Assembly: GCA_023091735.1 (NCBI GenBank)
Contig: JALKBU010000470.1
Coordinates: 1 to 38,337, forward strand
Direction: 5' to 3'
Origin: Trichomonas tenax
Lineage: Eukaryota; Parabasalia; Trichomonadida; Trichomonadidae
DNA: 38,337 bases
The position numbers were made by a program, and so were the translations under genes. The stretch's first letter is position 1, and each line of letters starts with the position of its first letter. This document shows, one piece after another, positions 1-9,518 of the stretch. The notes below the pieces were generated by a model that worked only from the letters and a program-made list of their open reading frames with translations, did no database searches and was not told where the DNA came from.

Positions 1-180
1 TCTAGTAATTAAAAAATATTACGTAAGATGAACATTAAATAAAATAAAATTAAATAAATAAATATTTTAATTATATAATATTATATTATATTAAAAAAAT
101 ATATGATATATTATTAATATACATCTGTGACTAAATGAAAGTATTTTTATTTTTTTCTTTTAATTGTTGAGAATAAGTGT

Positions 181-223
181 GGGGGGGGGGGTGGGGGGGG
201 GGGTGGGGGGGGGTGGGGGGGGG
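181..223 (+). repeat. G-tract with single-T interruptions (G-quadruplex-like)
   Basis: Four runs of 11, 11, 9 and 9 guanines are separated by single thymines. Four long G-tracts with one-base loops are the classic sequence form of a very stable G-quadruplex. The surrounding DNA is extremely AT-rich, so the tract stands out. Its exact length is uncertain because such tracts are error-prone in sequencing. Confidence 0.85.
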
Positions 224-612
224 AGCAGCCTTAACGACTATAAATCCAATAGAAATGAAATTGCATAGACTACTGGTGTCTTAAATATAGAAATAAATGA
301 ATGAACAGTAAACAGAAAATTATTATATTTTTTACATATGTTGATAAAAATTGTCCCTCTTCTTCATTGAATCATTCCTCTCTTATATGGCTATATTAAT
401 ATGAGCATTGCGAAGATGAATTTAGATTGCTTGAGTTGGAAATGAAAGATATGTTAGAATTTCAGCTTTCAAGACTGAAGTGATGATTTCTGTTTATTTG
501 GGATGTGATATGACATAGAAATTGTTTTGAAGTAATTTATTCTGTGGTTAAGAGATTGCAAGTTGATAATTCGCTTATCTCGATTCTAATGATTGTGTCT
601 GTTATGAAACAG

Positions 613-634
613 AGAAGTTATCGCGATAACTTCT
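613..634. repeat. Perfect 22-bp palindrome
   Basis: Positions 613-623 and 624-634 are exact reverse complements with no spacer, centred on TCGCGA. It could be a site for a dimeric DNA-binding protein or a cruciform. It lies 233 bp before the BspA-like pseudogene and nothing else points to a function. Confidence 0.8.
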
Positions 635-866
635 TGCTGCTGCTTACATTGCTTGCTCTTTCCCAATAATGAAGAATGACTTTGATTTATCAGAAGACGA
701 ATTAGATCGTGAAGAACTTTATTATGGTGATATTATGATTATATGAATAGATGTGTAATATTTTATCTGAATGCAATACTGCTTGATTCTTTTTGTCATT
801 ATATGAATATATTTTGCCGACTTTTGGCTGTAGATAACTGGTTCATTTTTGCTTCAGCGAGGAGTG

Positions 867-2857
867 ATATTTTCAGGTTGTGAACTTAATAATGATACTA
901 TCGCATTACATTTCAATGAACTTGATTTTTTGATAAAGTGATATAGTATCAATATGAATATTCATTATCATAGTGGGATCATTTCTCTGAATGAGACTCT
1001 CTGCATTCATATTCTTGTGATTCAGTCTTTGGATTGATTTTATTTGATCAGAATAAACAGAAACTTTCATTTACAGTGAATGTTGGCTGAAGATTCAGTG
1101 ATGATGCATTTTCATGAGTGTTTATTCGTGTAACTGAATCAGCATGTGTTCACATAGTACATTGCCTTTTTCCGAAGTTTAAAAGTAATTTGGACAAATT
1201 TCTCTACATATTTGGAATCATTGGACTTTTTAACGCAGAATCTGATGTTTTTTATGAACCAATCGACACTCTTCTTTTGCTTGTTGATGACAGGATGTCA
1301 ACTTCGGTGAAAACATCATGTTTCAAACATATTTCAGAAATAAAGATTTTTTTCACATTTATGATGCTATCACTGTAGCATTGAATCAAAAATATTGGTG
1401 ATGATGCTTTTAAAAATTGCCCAAATTTGGTGAACATCACACTTCCAGTAAATATATCTGAATTGGGCGGTGGTGTCATAGAAGGATCACCGAAAGCTCG
1501 TTATATATTTACTGATGGATCATCAATATATCTTCTATATAATGAAATTTTAATAGATAATAATAACAAAACTTTTTCCCAATATCTTGGTAAAAGCACT
1601 ACATTTACAATTCCAAGTACAGTTACAACTATAAAAAGAGCTGCATTTAAACTTAAGACATCAATTACAATAATTTTATTTGATGGAGAATCGCAACTAA
1701 CAACAATTGAGTCGAATGCATTTCAAGGATGCACTAACTTGGCTAAAATAATTGTATTTCCATTAATTCAAACCATTGAAGCATACACATTCCAATCAAC
1801 ACCTATCAATCAAGCAATATCATTTGGAAAATATCTGAAATTAATTGGTGAATATGCATTCAATAATTGCCGTTATCTTCCATCAAAATCATTCACTTCT
1901 ATTGTTTCGTTAGAGATTGATGACAATGCATTTACTGGATGTAAATTAATTCGTTTCCTTTCTTTTGATTGCACTGCATCAATCTCACTTGGATCAAATA
2001 GCTTTTCAGGACTGACAGCACTTCGCTCACTTCATATTTCTCTTCTAGTTGAACTTGTTGGAATTGGATGTTTTCATTCTTGTGGTATGATACGCGTTAC
2101 ATTCGAGTCTAATCGCATCACTCTTGGATATATTCCTGAAGGAATGTTCACTAATTGTCGATCTCTCTTTGACTTTAATATTCCAACAAAAATCCGATCA
2201 ATTGGTGCTCAAGCTTTGATGAATACAAATATAACAACTGCTGCTATTTCTGATACACTTGAAACACTTGATCGCCAATGTTTCAAAAGATGTGCATTTC
2301 TAACAAATGTTGAAATCTCTGTAAATTCAGTTCTCCAAACGATCAGTTATGGTGTTTTTGATGGATGCATTAGATTTAGTCATCAAAGTGAGTTTACTTC
2401 TTTTAACTATGTTAGCAATTATGGTGCATTATATAGCAAAGATTTAACACGTATGATAGTTTATCCTCCTGCTTCACCATCATCATTCTTTTCTCTCTCA
2501 TACACTATAAAATCTATTGTGGATAGTGCATTCATTGGATGCATTAATCTTAGAAGCGTTCTTATTCCTGATAATTCAGTAACATCAATTGGCACAAGTG
2601 CCTTCGAAGGATGCATCAATTTTAAGTCAATTAATATTCCAAAATGTGTAACATTTATTGGTGAAAATACATTTTTAGATTGTAACAATTTGATTTACAG
2701 AAGTGTTATTTTCAAGAATAAAGCAACAGCTTTTCGTGAACAATTGATTGCATCTGATTTTAATTCTCATTCTCTTTCTGAATGCAAAGACAAAACTTGT
2801 CGAGCATCATATTATTCTATGAAATATTCAACATTTCTTGTTTTCATTTACATGTAA
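867..2857 (+). pseudogene. BspA-like leucine-rich repeat surface protein, decayed
   Basis: From 1385 to 2857 one frame encodes about 12 leucine-rich repeats of the BspA/LRR_5 type, with recurring units of the form IGxxAFxGCxNLxxIxIP. Such proteins are abundant on trichomonad surfaces and are thought to mediate adhesion. The repeat frame opens directly after TGA at 1382-1384, with repeat sequence starting at once, and its first real ATG lies roughly 220 codons in, so no intact start exists. Upstream, 867-1034 reads as the family's N-terminal region (SGCELNNDTIALHF) but carries TGA at 939-941 and 1035-1037. Further fragments in a shifted frame reach 1378. The C-terminus ends in a short hydrophobic stretch without a clear membrane anchor. 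I read this as one gene broken by several stops and at least one frameshift. Expression of the repeat part as a fragment cannot be excluded. Confidence 0.8.
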
Positions 2858-2911
2858 AAATTCATTTAGAAAAGTCAATTTACAATAACATCAATTAAAT
2901 AATAAATATAA

Positions 2912-4492
2912 TTATATTCCATCATACAATCTAGACATTGGATTGGATTTATGCGTTTTTGGTTTCGTGATTGTTGGCATATTGGATAAAGATTTTGATC
3001 GATCCCTCTTCTTTGGAACGAATGTTGGAGCTTTCAACTTTGCTGTTGCAATAAACTCTGGTAATTTCTGTTCTGAGAATATTTTAGCAGCTCTCCTTGC
3101 ACTCTTCTGAGTAGATCTGCTTGTTGCATCAGGATGCTTTTCGTCTTCAGGTGTCTTTTGATCGAAGTTCTTGTTTTTCTGAAGCAGTGCAAGTTTTTCT
3201 CTTTCGAGAATTTCTATTCTCTTAATATATTGTTTTATGTTTGTTTGCTTCGTGAGCTCGACATCTTGAATGAGTTTATCACTGTAGTTGACAATGATTG
3301 CTTGTTCTGTTTGATATGTTTTCGTTAATTTCTTGTCTGCGACATCATAATCTTCTTGCATTCTTTTCTGCATTGCGGCGGTTTCTTCTTTCTCTCTGGC
3401 TTCTATCTGAGCAGTTATAGCATCAATGTGATCGAGTTTTCTTGATTTAATCATCTTAGTCATCATATTTCTTAGATTAAGAAGTTCAGCACTTGGTTTT
3501 TGATACTGCTGAGAACGTTCTGGAGCTGTCCACTGTTGATCGAGTTGATCCAAAGCTTGAAGGTATTTCTCATTGAGGATTTGAAGCTTTGTATTTTTCT
3601 CTTCTTTGATGGCTTCAATCTCTTTATCCCAGTGTGCTGTGAATTGGTCTAAAGCAGATTGCGTTTCTTTGATCTTTTTATCGATTTCATCGTAAGAAGC
3701 TTTCATTTTTGGTGTCTGATTGGCTCTATCTGACCTTAGCTCGTTCGCTAGACCCTGTACGTAGACTGCTTCGCCAATTAAATCGTGATCAATGCAAACA
3801 TCAACATATCTCGAAAGATTTGTAAGAAGATTCGTGTATTCGTCCTGTTCAAGGTTTAGTGGTATTGTTCCCGTCAATGTTCTGTAAATTAAACTGTCCG
3901 GTGGGTCAGAAACATATGGTTTCAGCGCTGGAGGAATTTCTAGCGCGTGTACTGACTTTTTATGTGAAGACACAGTGTCCTTCGATCGACTGGACGCGTA
4001 ATCATCGGTCTGTGCGCTCGCTGTTTCTGTTTTTGTATTCGTTTCTTCTTCGAAATCAGCATCAAACTTTGTTTCTCGTGGCTGTGCTTCTTGATTTTCA
4101 GGAGTAGCACTTTTCTGCTCTTCTTGCTTTTCATTTTGATTGTCAATTTCTAATTTGTCTTTAATCACATCAGAAATTTTTGTTTCGACCTGCTCTTCAG
4201 CAGGTTTCTCTTCAGTAGTTGTATTTTCCGGTGCTTTTTCTGTTTCTTCTTGTTTTTGTTCTTCTGGTGGATTTTGTTGCTTTTCCGCCTGAGTTTCTTG
4301 GTTTTCCTGCTGAGGGAACTGCAGTACGAGCTTTTCTGTGATCTCTTCTTTTAGATTTGATTCATTATTTTCTTGAGAAGTCTGTGTTTCCGAATTTTTG
4401 GCCTCTTCGTGACCTCCATTCTCGATGCCAGATTTATCGTTCGTCGCATTTAGAAGAATACCGAGCCGATTGGCGCCAATTAAATTACTCAT
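2912..4492 (-). CDS. Coiled-coil protein with acidic Glu/Gln-rich N-terminus
   Basis: This 526-residue protein starts at an ATG (MSNLIGANRLG). Residues ~20-190 are low-complexity and rich in Glu, Gln, Lys and Thr, so probably disordered. Residues ~190-270 are the most conserved-looking part, with aromatic and leucine positions (DEYTNLLTNLSRYVDVCIDH, then EAVYVQGLANELR). Residues ~275-450 form a long charged coiled coil. The last ~75 residues are basic (KKRDRSKS). There is no signal peptide or membrane segment. Proteins of this build are common in trichomonads and usually cytoskeletal, but I do not recognise a named family. The stop is TAA and the gene converges on the BspA relic 54 bp away. 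It is divergent from the zinc-ribbon gene at 4812. Confidence 0.85.
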   Translation of the reverse strand: MSNLIGANRLGILLNATNDKSGIENGGHEEAKNSETQTSQENNESNLKEEITEKLVLQFPQQENQETQAEKQQNPPEEQKQEETEKAPENTTTEEKPAEEQVETKISDVIKDKLEIDNQNEKQEEQKSATPENQEAQPRETKFDADFEEETNTKTETASAQTDDYASSRSKDTVSSHKKSVHALEIPPALKPYVSDPPDSLIYRTLTGTIPLNLEQDEYTNLLTNLSRYVDVCIDHDLIGEAVYVQGLANELRSDRANQTPKMKASYDEIDKKIKETQSALDQFTAHWDKEIEAIKEEKNTKLQILNEKYLQALDQLDQQWTAPERSQQYQKPSAELLNLRNMMTKMIKSRKLDHIDAITAQIEAREKEETAAMQKRMQEDYDVADKKLTKTYQTEQAIIVNYSDKLIQDVELTKQTNIKQYIKRIEILEREKLALLQKNKNFDQKTPEDEKHPDATSRSTQKSARRAAKIFSEQKLPEFIATAKLKAPTFVPKKRDRSKSLSNMPTITKPKTHKSNPMSRLYDGI

Positions 4493-4811
4493 CTGTCAAT
4501 AAAAAATAACGTGTAAATTCATATTTTCCTATTTTTCGAAAATTTCAATAAAAATAGCATTTGCATAGTTATGGCTATTTATATTTTAAATAAAATTAAG
4601 TTTCAAAAGCAAAAAATAGAAATCAAAAAGAATCATAAAATTGGCTATTATGTACTGTATAATTCCCAATTTCTTTTATTAAAATTTGATTTTGTCAAGA
4701 ATTTTTTTCAAAATTTAAAAATTTAAATTATATATTGAATTCATCCTTACTATCAATGTAATGTATATTTTTTCGATGGGAAAATAAAAACTATCAATGT
4801 AGAAATAGAAT
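4493..4811. other. Divergent intergenic region
   Basis: About 320 bp of AT-rich DNA lie between two divergent starts and should carry both promoters. A TCAAT stands 20 bp before the ATG at 4812 (ctatcaatgtag) and is a weak initiator candidate. No further element is recognisable. Confidence 0.5.
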
Positions 4812-5423
4812 ATGGTGATCTTAGAAATTCAACATTCAAACACAAACATTAATAACGCTCAAAAATTCAAACTCAATCATGGCTACAATGAGTCCAAAGA
4901 CTTTAATTCCTTGACTATAGAGGATTTGAGCAAAGCTGCAGAGTCCACAGGTGGAAAACTTCTTTCAAAACAAATTGATTCGATGTCACAAAAAATTACT
5001 TTGTTTTGTGATCTCTGCAACAAAGAGTTCGAAGTTTCCCCAATTCTTGTTTTGAAGGATGGATATTGGTGTCCTATGGATGAAGGTCAAAATATTAATT
5101 CAATATATTTTGATTTTGCAGAAAATGTTACATTTTCAATATACAAATATGGTTGTGGTGGTGGATTATATGGAGGAGTGTGTGACATATCTGGAGGCCG
5201 AGGTGGCTATGATTATATTTATCATCCTAGGAAATTTAAACCTTCTCAGATTAAAGATATAACTCAACTTGTTGTTGTCGATGGTGAATCAGTTTCCGAT
5301 TTCACCTATGGATCGGGCTATGCAAAGATAACATTAATTGATCAAGATTACAATAGCAAAAGTTGTTCTTCGAGTGCTGTTCATCCATATATTGACACAT
5401 TTAGAAGAATTAAGAAAAGATAA
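4812..5423 (+). CDS. Small zinc-ribbon plus glycine-rich domain protein
   Basis: This 203-residue protein has two parts. Residues ~35-92 fit the single-unit pattern of a widespread zinc-ribbon repeat: a helix (LTIEDLSKAAESTGG), then a KLLSK strand, CDLC, and WCP. In that family the pattern is GG-x-x-LS, then C-x2-C/H, then WCPxC. Here the final Cys is replaced (WCPMDE), so metal binding may be partial. Residues ~95-190 are rich in Gly and Tyr (CGGGLYGG, SGGRGGYD) and end in a short strand (GYAKITLI), recalling Gly-rich beta domains. There is no signal peptide. The function is unknown, and the zinc-ribbon match is a pattern judgement. The start is the first ATG. The stop codon lies 30 bp from the stop of the convergent gene at 5454, so the two 3' ends may overlap in transcripts. 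Confidence 0.75.
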   Translation: MVILEIQHSNTNINNAQKFKLNHGYNESKDFNSLTIEDLSKAAESTGGKLLSKQIDSMSQKITLFCDLCNKEFEVSPILVLKDGYWCPMDEGQNINSIYFDFAENVTFSIYKYGCGGGLYGGVCDISGGRGGYDYIYHPRKFKPSQIKDITQLVVVDGESVSDFTYGSGYAKITLIDQDYNSKSCSSSAVHPYIDTFRRIKKR

Positions 5424-5453
5424 ATATTTAAATTTGTATAAACTAAACATTTA

Positions 5454-8400
5454 CTACTCATTAGAACTCAATCGAATAATAGGATACATCTTCATCGCCT
5501 TCAAGATGCTGATTTTAACGTCATCCTTATCACTGCCAAGCAGAGTAACAACTTTCATGTGGATGTTACGCTCAACACTGCGGCCGAATGAAACAGAAGC
5601 GATGATAATCTGACCTGCTTTGATCTTGACGCAGTCATTCTGGTGCTCAACAAGAGAAATGGCAGCATCAATGCAGCTGTTGTCCATCTCACGAACAAAT
5701 GTCTTTAATGAGCTCAGTCCAAAGTCGCTGAGTTCGCCAATGCTGTCCATGAGGATCTTCTCTGTGCCAAGCATTGCACAGTGTCTGCAGCAAGAACAGA
5801 GAGCAGTCCGAGCAGCTGTCATAACCTCCGTGAATGTGTGAAGAGAAAATCCGAAGCACATGATGATGAACTTTGGAAGATACGCTCTGAAGTCGCTGTG
5901 GCCGACAAACTTGTTCGAGTCTGAGATTTGAGTGAGGAAATTGAAAGCGCAAGGGAATGGGTTGACAAGAGAAAGGTTTACTTTGATTGCTTCAAAGATA
6001 TTTGTCGCCTTTTCATAAACAAGGTCAACAGGAAGCCACCCGTACAGACTCATCATGCACTTGAATGACTCTTCGTCTGTTGTTGCCTGTGAAAGAATGA
6101 AATTGACGGCATTTCCGACCATTGTTGTTCCATAACGCTCTGGAGTGAACTTGACGATGGATGGAAGTGCTAAAAGAGTGCCGCTCGGACATGATTTTGC
6201 CAAGGACATGATGTCTGTAAGCACTGGTCTCTCATTGGAGGCAATCTGCGAGTATCCCGCTAAAGCACCGTAAGGACAGAATTTAGCGAAATATGTCAAA
6301 TTGTAGACATTGAGATTCTGCGAGACAACAGACAGTAAGGCGCTGATGGTAGAAAACTGAACACTCTTCGTCTTCGCGGCATCACTTAATGCGATTTGGA
6401 CGAAGTTTGTGTTGATGAGAGGATAATATTTGCTGAGTTTTTTGATGGTTTCGATGCCTTCCATCAAAAGTGTTTCGCTCTGAGCCATTGCTTGAATGAT
6501 TGCGATGTACGATGGCTGAAGAAGATCCCGTGGGATTTCCTTACTCTCGTTGATGATTCTGATGAAGGCCAAGTGGATTGATGACTTAGGATTAAAAGCG
6601 TTGAATGTTACAATATCGATCAAACTCTGTCCGTAAACATCAAACTTGAGTGCGAAGAAGTAAACAAGTTCGCGTGGAGGCTGTGAAGGTTTGTTCAGCA
6701 GTGACATCATGAATTTCGTCTTATCCATGTTATAAATGGCTTCGCCAAGATCCAAAAATCCTGACAAGCTAACTGAACTTATTGCGTTGAAGAAGCAAGC
6801 TGTCACGCTGTCGAAAATAGACGTAAATCTTTCTGTCTTCACGAATCTCAGGAGAATGTTGAGAGAATTCAAATTCCATGGAGAGGGCAATGAAATGAAT
6901 GAGAACATGAATGGAATGAACTCATCAACCTCTGCTGCTGTCGCAACTTTGAAATATGAATCTGCAAATTGATCATCTTCTGTCTTGTGATAGAATATCT
7001 TCGACAAAATGAGATGGCAGTCTTCTTTGTATTCTGGTTCGCATTGCAGGACAGCAACAGAAGCAGCGTTTGCAGGAGTCCTTAAGTTAATTGTGTTTGT
7101 TGCTTTGTTGACTATATCGCTGCACAGACGCATCATCGTTTCATCATAAAACTTCGGTTCGGACAAAATAACGGAAAGAATATTCGAGAAATTAATTTCC
7201 GGTGGAGTTGAATTAATTATGTTGACAATCTTCTCCTTTGTTGCTTCAGTCAAATGATGCCTTAGCTGCTGCATGCATTTCTTGAGTATTGTTGGGATCT
7301 GTGTCAAGTTCGTTGGAATGTGTCCGTTAGATAACAAGAAATAAAATGTATCGACGGCAACTTTGCAAACTGCCAATTCTTTGTTTCCAAGGAGTCTATC
7401 AATTGTGCTGACTTGCTTCTCCATGTTTGGCACTGTTCCTCTGTTCATCAAGATCTTCCTTTGTGCGTGCGCAACGACAACAGCTGGAATATCAAATGAA
7501 AGGCATGATTCTGCTGTCGAATCGTTGTAGTTCTTGTGCTTGTAGTTGTAGATGAGTTGCATCGACCTCCTTGGAGCAGAGCTTTGGTCTTTCTGCATGT
7601 GGTCGTTCTTCGTCTTGTAAACATCATCGGCGATCTTCTCGAATAACTTTCTGATCTCGAAGAGGCACAAAGCAAAAGGAACTGTTTCTTCAACATATTT
7701 AGTTTCACACTTCATAAGCAAACTTTGAAGTTTTTGCATCGCCTGAGTTTTGTTGATATCTGATGTATAAACGCCTGTCAACAAAATAGGATATGAGGCC
7801 TTAAGACTGGCTGTGTTTTGAGGGATTAAAAGCTTTTGCTTTGGTGTGAATTGATGAGATTCTGAATCAAAACCATCGATAACTGTTTGTGCTGTTGGAA
7901 TCCAATTTTCGGAGTCAAATGTTGATCCAGCAAGTCTCCTGATGAAGTCAATGAAGAATCTCGTTGCATAGAACTGGCAGTGCTTAGTTTCGAACTGAGA
8001 AACAGCAATTTCGAACTCGTGTTTGTTTGTTAACTTCGAATACAATCTTAAAATGTTTTTCCTTGTTTCGATCGAAAAAAATGACGAGGAAACATAGATG
8101 AGGGTCCTTATCAAGAATACGTGTGTTGCGTATGAAGGAACTAAAAAATTACAATTCATAATATTTGTCATTGCAAATGCAACGTGTGCAACGGAAATGC
8201 ACTTAGTATCATACGCTATTTTTGGCATCTGAGGATATTTCAGTGTCTGTGCGACTTTAAGTGCAGCATTTTCAAAATCTGAAATTGTATCGCGAGATTG
8301 CGGTGATGAAGCTTGAACGAAAAGAGGCTGAATGATTGCTGATGTGTCAACACCGAGAGAAGCGAGTTTCTCCCAAACATTAAAGATCAATTTGCGGAGA

Positions 8401-9518
8401 AAACTTGGCAATTGAGATCCTAAAATTGATTCCAAAGCGAGAAGAATTGAAGAGCCACTGACAGGCTGTACAAGATTATTGTTGATGAGGAAGCTTAATG
8501 ACCTAATGACGTTTTCTATTTTTCCTTCTTTGACGAGATTCAAAACTAAATCAACTGTTTGTTGTGAATTAACTTTTGCGAAGACTTTAAGGAGATGTAG
8601 AGGATCAGTGTAGTCTTGTTCGATGTTTCTAATCAATGGCTCGACTAAAGATGGAATAAATGAGTGTAATGTCGAAATATCTGGAGCGTAATCAACGATA
8701 ACAGCAAGAAGATTAACAGCTTTGTCGTAGAGTTCTGGTGTAAGAATTAAAAGCCCTATTTTCGCAAAAGCGACGTGAATTCTTGATTGAACAAATGTTT
8801 TTGCGATAATCCTCGCCAAACGTAGCACAATATCGAGATACCGTGTTTTCTCTGTATTCGGAATGTTGTTTTCGAAAAATACATGAAGGCAATTGTCATA
8901 CATCAAAGAAGCGGTTTTCTCAGAGAGTTGAGTGCCATTTTGTAAAACAACTTCAATAGCTTTGTCAAAGATGTTCGCAAAGACAATATGAAGGCCTGCA
9001 GCTTCAGCAGTTAAAATATATGGGCATAAAAACATAATATCGTTGCTAATGCGATCTTTCATGAGAACACCGTTAGATTTGATGATTTCGTAGTACGTGA
9101 AGATATTGACCGCGGAGAATTCCTCTATTTGCATGAAAAGCGTTAAATATTTGTCCAATAAGTTCTGATTCTGGTTAATAAGCAGCGCAATGAGTTCCGG
9201 GATCATTTTAACAATCTCTGAGTGAACATCTTTCGTGTAAGTCGTAATTTGGAGGCAAATTTTAAAAGCTGCCATTTTATTCTCCAAAGAAATCTCAGAG
9301 TGATCGGCGATTTCCGTTATTATCTTTATGATTGTCACGCATTTCTTGATGTCGCTGATGGATTTGTCCAGCTCGTTTTGCAATAAAGCGAAAACTCTGT
9401 CAGGGAACTTGTCGTAGAGCGCTTTGATGCTATTTATACCCTGCGACGAAACTTCAGGGACAGGATCGTGGAGAAGAGGCATGAAACAAGTGAAGCTGTC
9501 ATTTTCACCCATTTTCAT
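5454..9518 (-). CDS. Large helical-repeat (HEAT/ARM-like) protein
   Basis: This 1354-residue protein starts at ATG (MKMGEND). Almost the whole length reads as paired amphipathic helices of 30-45 residues, as in HEAT/ARM alpha-solenoids. Examples are the N-terminus (PLLHDPVPEVSSQGINSIKA) and C-terminus (CVKIKAGQIIIASVSFG, then LLGSDKDDVKISILKAM). No catalytic motif, signal peptide or membrane span is seen. A low-complexity break occurs near residues 640-660. The layout and size recall the Maestro/MROH HEAT family, but a specific assignment is not secure. Importin, adaptin or condensin-like scaffolds are alternatives. Such proteins act as scaffolds for protein or membrane binding. The frame is uninterrupted over 4 kb and GC content is higher than in flanks, so the gene is clearly real. 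The stop TAG is followed at once by TAAA, a possible polyadenylation signal. Confidence 0.9.
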   Translation of the reverse strand: MKMGENDSFTCFMPLLHDPVPEVSSQGINSIKALYDKFPDRVFALLQNELDKSISDIKKCVTIIKIITEIADHSEISLENKMAAFKICLQITTYTKDVHSEIVKMIPELIALLINQNQNLLDKYLTLFMQIEEFSAVNIFTYYEIIKSNGVLMKDRISNDIMFLCPYILTAEAAGLHIVFANIFDKAIEVVLQNGTQLSEKTASLMYDNCLHVFFENNIPNTEKTRYLDIVLRLARIIAKTFVQSRIHVAFAKIGLLILTPELYDKAVNLLAVIVDYAPDISTLHSFIPSLVEPLIRNIEQDYTDPLHLLKVFAKVNSQQTVDLVLNLVKEGKIENVIRSLSFLINNNLVQPVSGSSILLALESILGSQLPSFLRKLIFNVWEKLASLGVDTSAIIQPLFVQASSPQSRDTISDFENAALKVAQTLKYPQMPKIAYDTKCISVAHVAFAMTNIMNCNFLVPSYATHVFLIRTLIYVSSSFFSIETRKNILRLYSKLTNKHEFEIAVSQFETKHCQFYATRFFIDFIRRLAGSTFDSENWIPTAQTVIDGFDSESHQFTPKQKLLIPQNTASLKASYPILLTGVYTSDINKTQAMQKLQSLLMKCETKYVEETVPFALCLFEIRKLFEKIADDVYKTKNDHMQKDQSSAPRRSMQLIYNYKHKNYNDSTAESCLSFDIPAVVVAHAQRKILMNRGTVPNMEKQVSTIDRLLGNKELAVCKVAVDTFYFLLSNGHIPTNLTQIPTILKKCMQQLRHHLTEATKEKIVNIINSTPPEINFSNILSVILSEPKFYDETMMRLCSDIVNKATNTINLRTPANAASVAVLQCEPEYKEDCHLILSKIFYHKTEDDQFADSYFKVATAAEVDEFIPFMFSFISLPSPWNLNSLNILLRFVKTERFTSIFDSVTACFFNAISSVSLSGFLDLGEAIYNMDKTKFMMSLLNKPSQPPRELVYFFALKFDVYGQSLIDIVTFNAFNPKSSIHLAFIRIINESKEIPRDLLQPSYIAIIQAMAQSETLLMEGIETIKKLSKYYPLINTNFVQIALSDAAKTKSVQFSTISALLSVVSQNLNVYNLTYFAKFCPYGALAGYSQIASNERPVLTDIMSLAKSCPSGTLLALPSIVKFTPERYGTTMVGNAVNFILSQATTDEESFKCMMSLYGWLPVDLVYEKATNIFEAIKVNLSLVNPFPCAFNFLTQISDSNKFVGHSDFRAYLPKFIIMCFGFSLHTFTEVMTAARTALCSCCRHCAMLGTEKILMDSIGELSDFGLSSLKTFVREMDNSCIDAAISLVEHQNDCVKIKAGQIIIASVSFGRSVERNIHMKVVTLLGSDKDDVKISILKAMKMYPIIRLSSNE

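Larger units (their letters stand above)
1..866. other. Gene-free AT-rich region with G-tract and palindrome
   Basis: No convincing gene is seen here. The stretch holds a G-tract (181-223) and a perfect 22-bp palindrome (613-634), listed separately. A short open frame at 669-746 (25 codons, acidic, coding-like composition) has no recognisable relatives and is too short to call. The right part runs into the degraded N-terminus of the BspA-like pseudogene. Confidence 0.6.

Noticed and set aside
1118..1378. 86-codon frame as an independent gene
   Set aside because: It continues the decayed BspA-like reading frame from upstream and shows no own start context; treated as part of the pseudogene.
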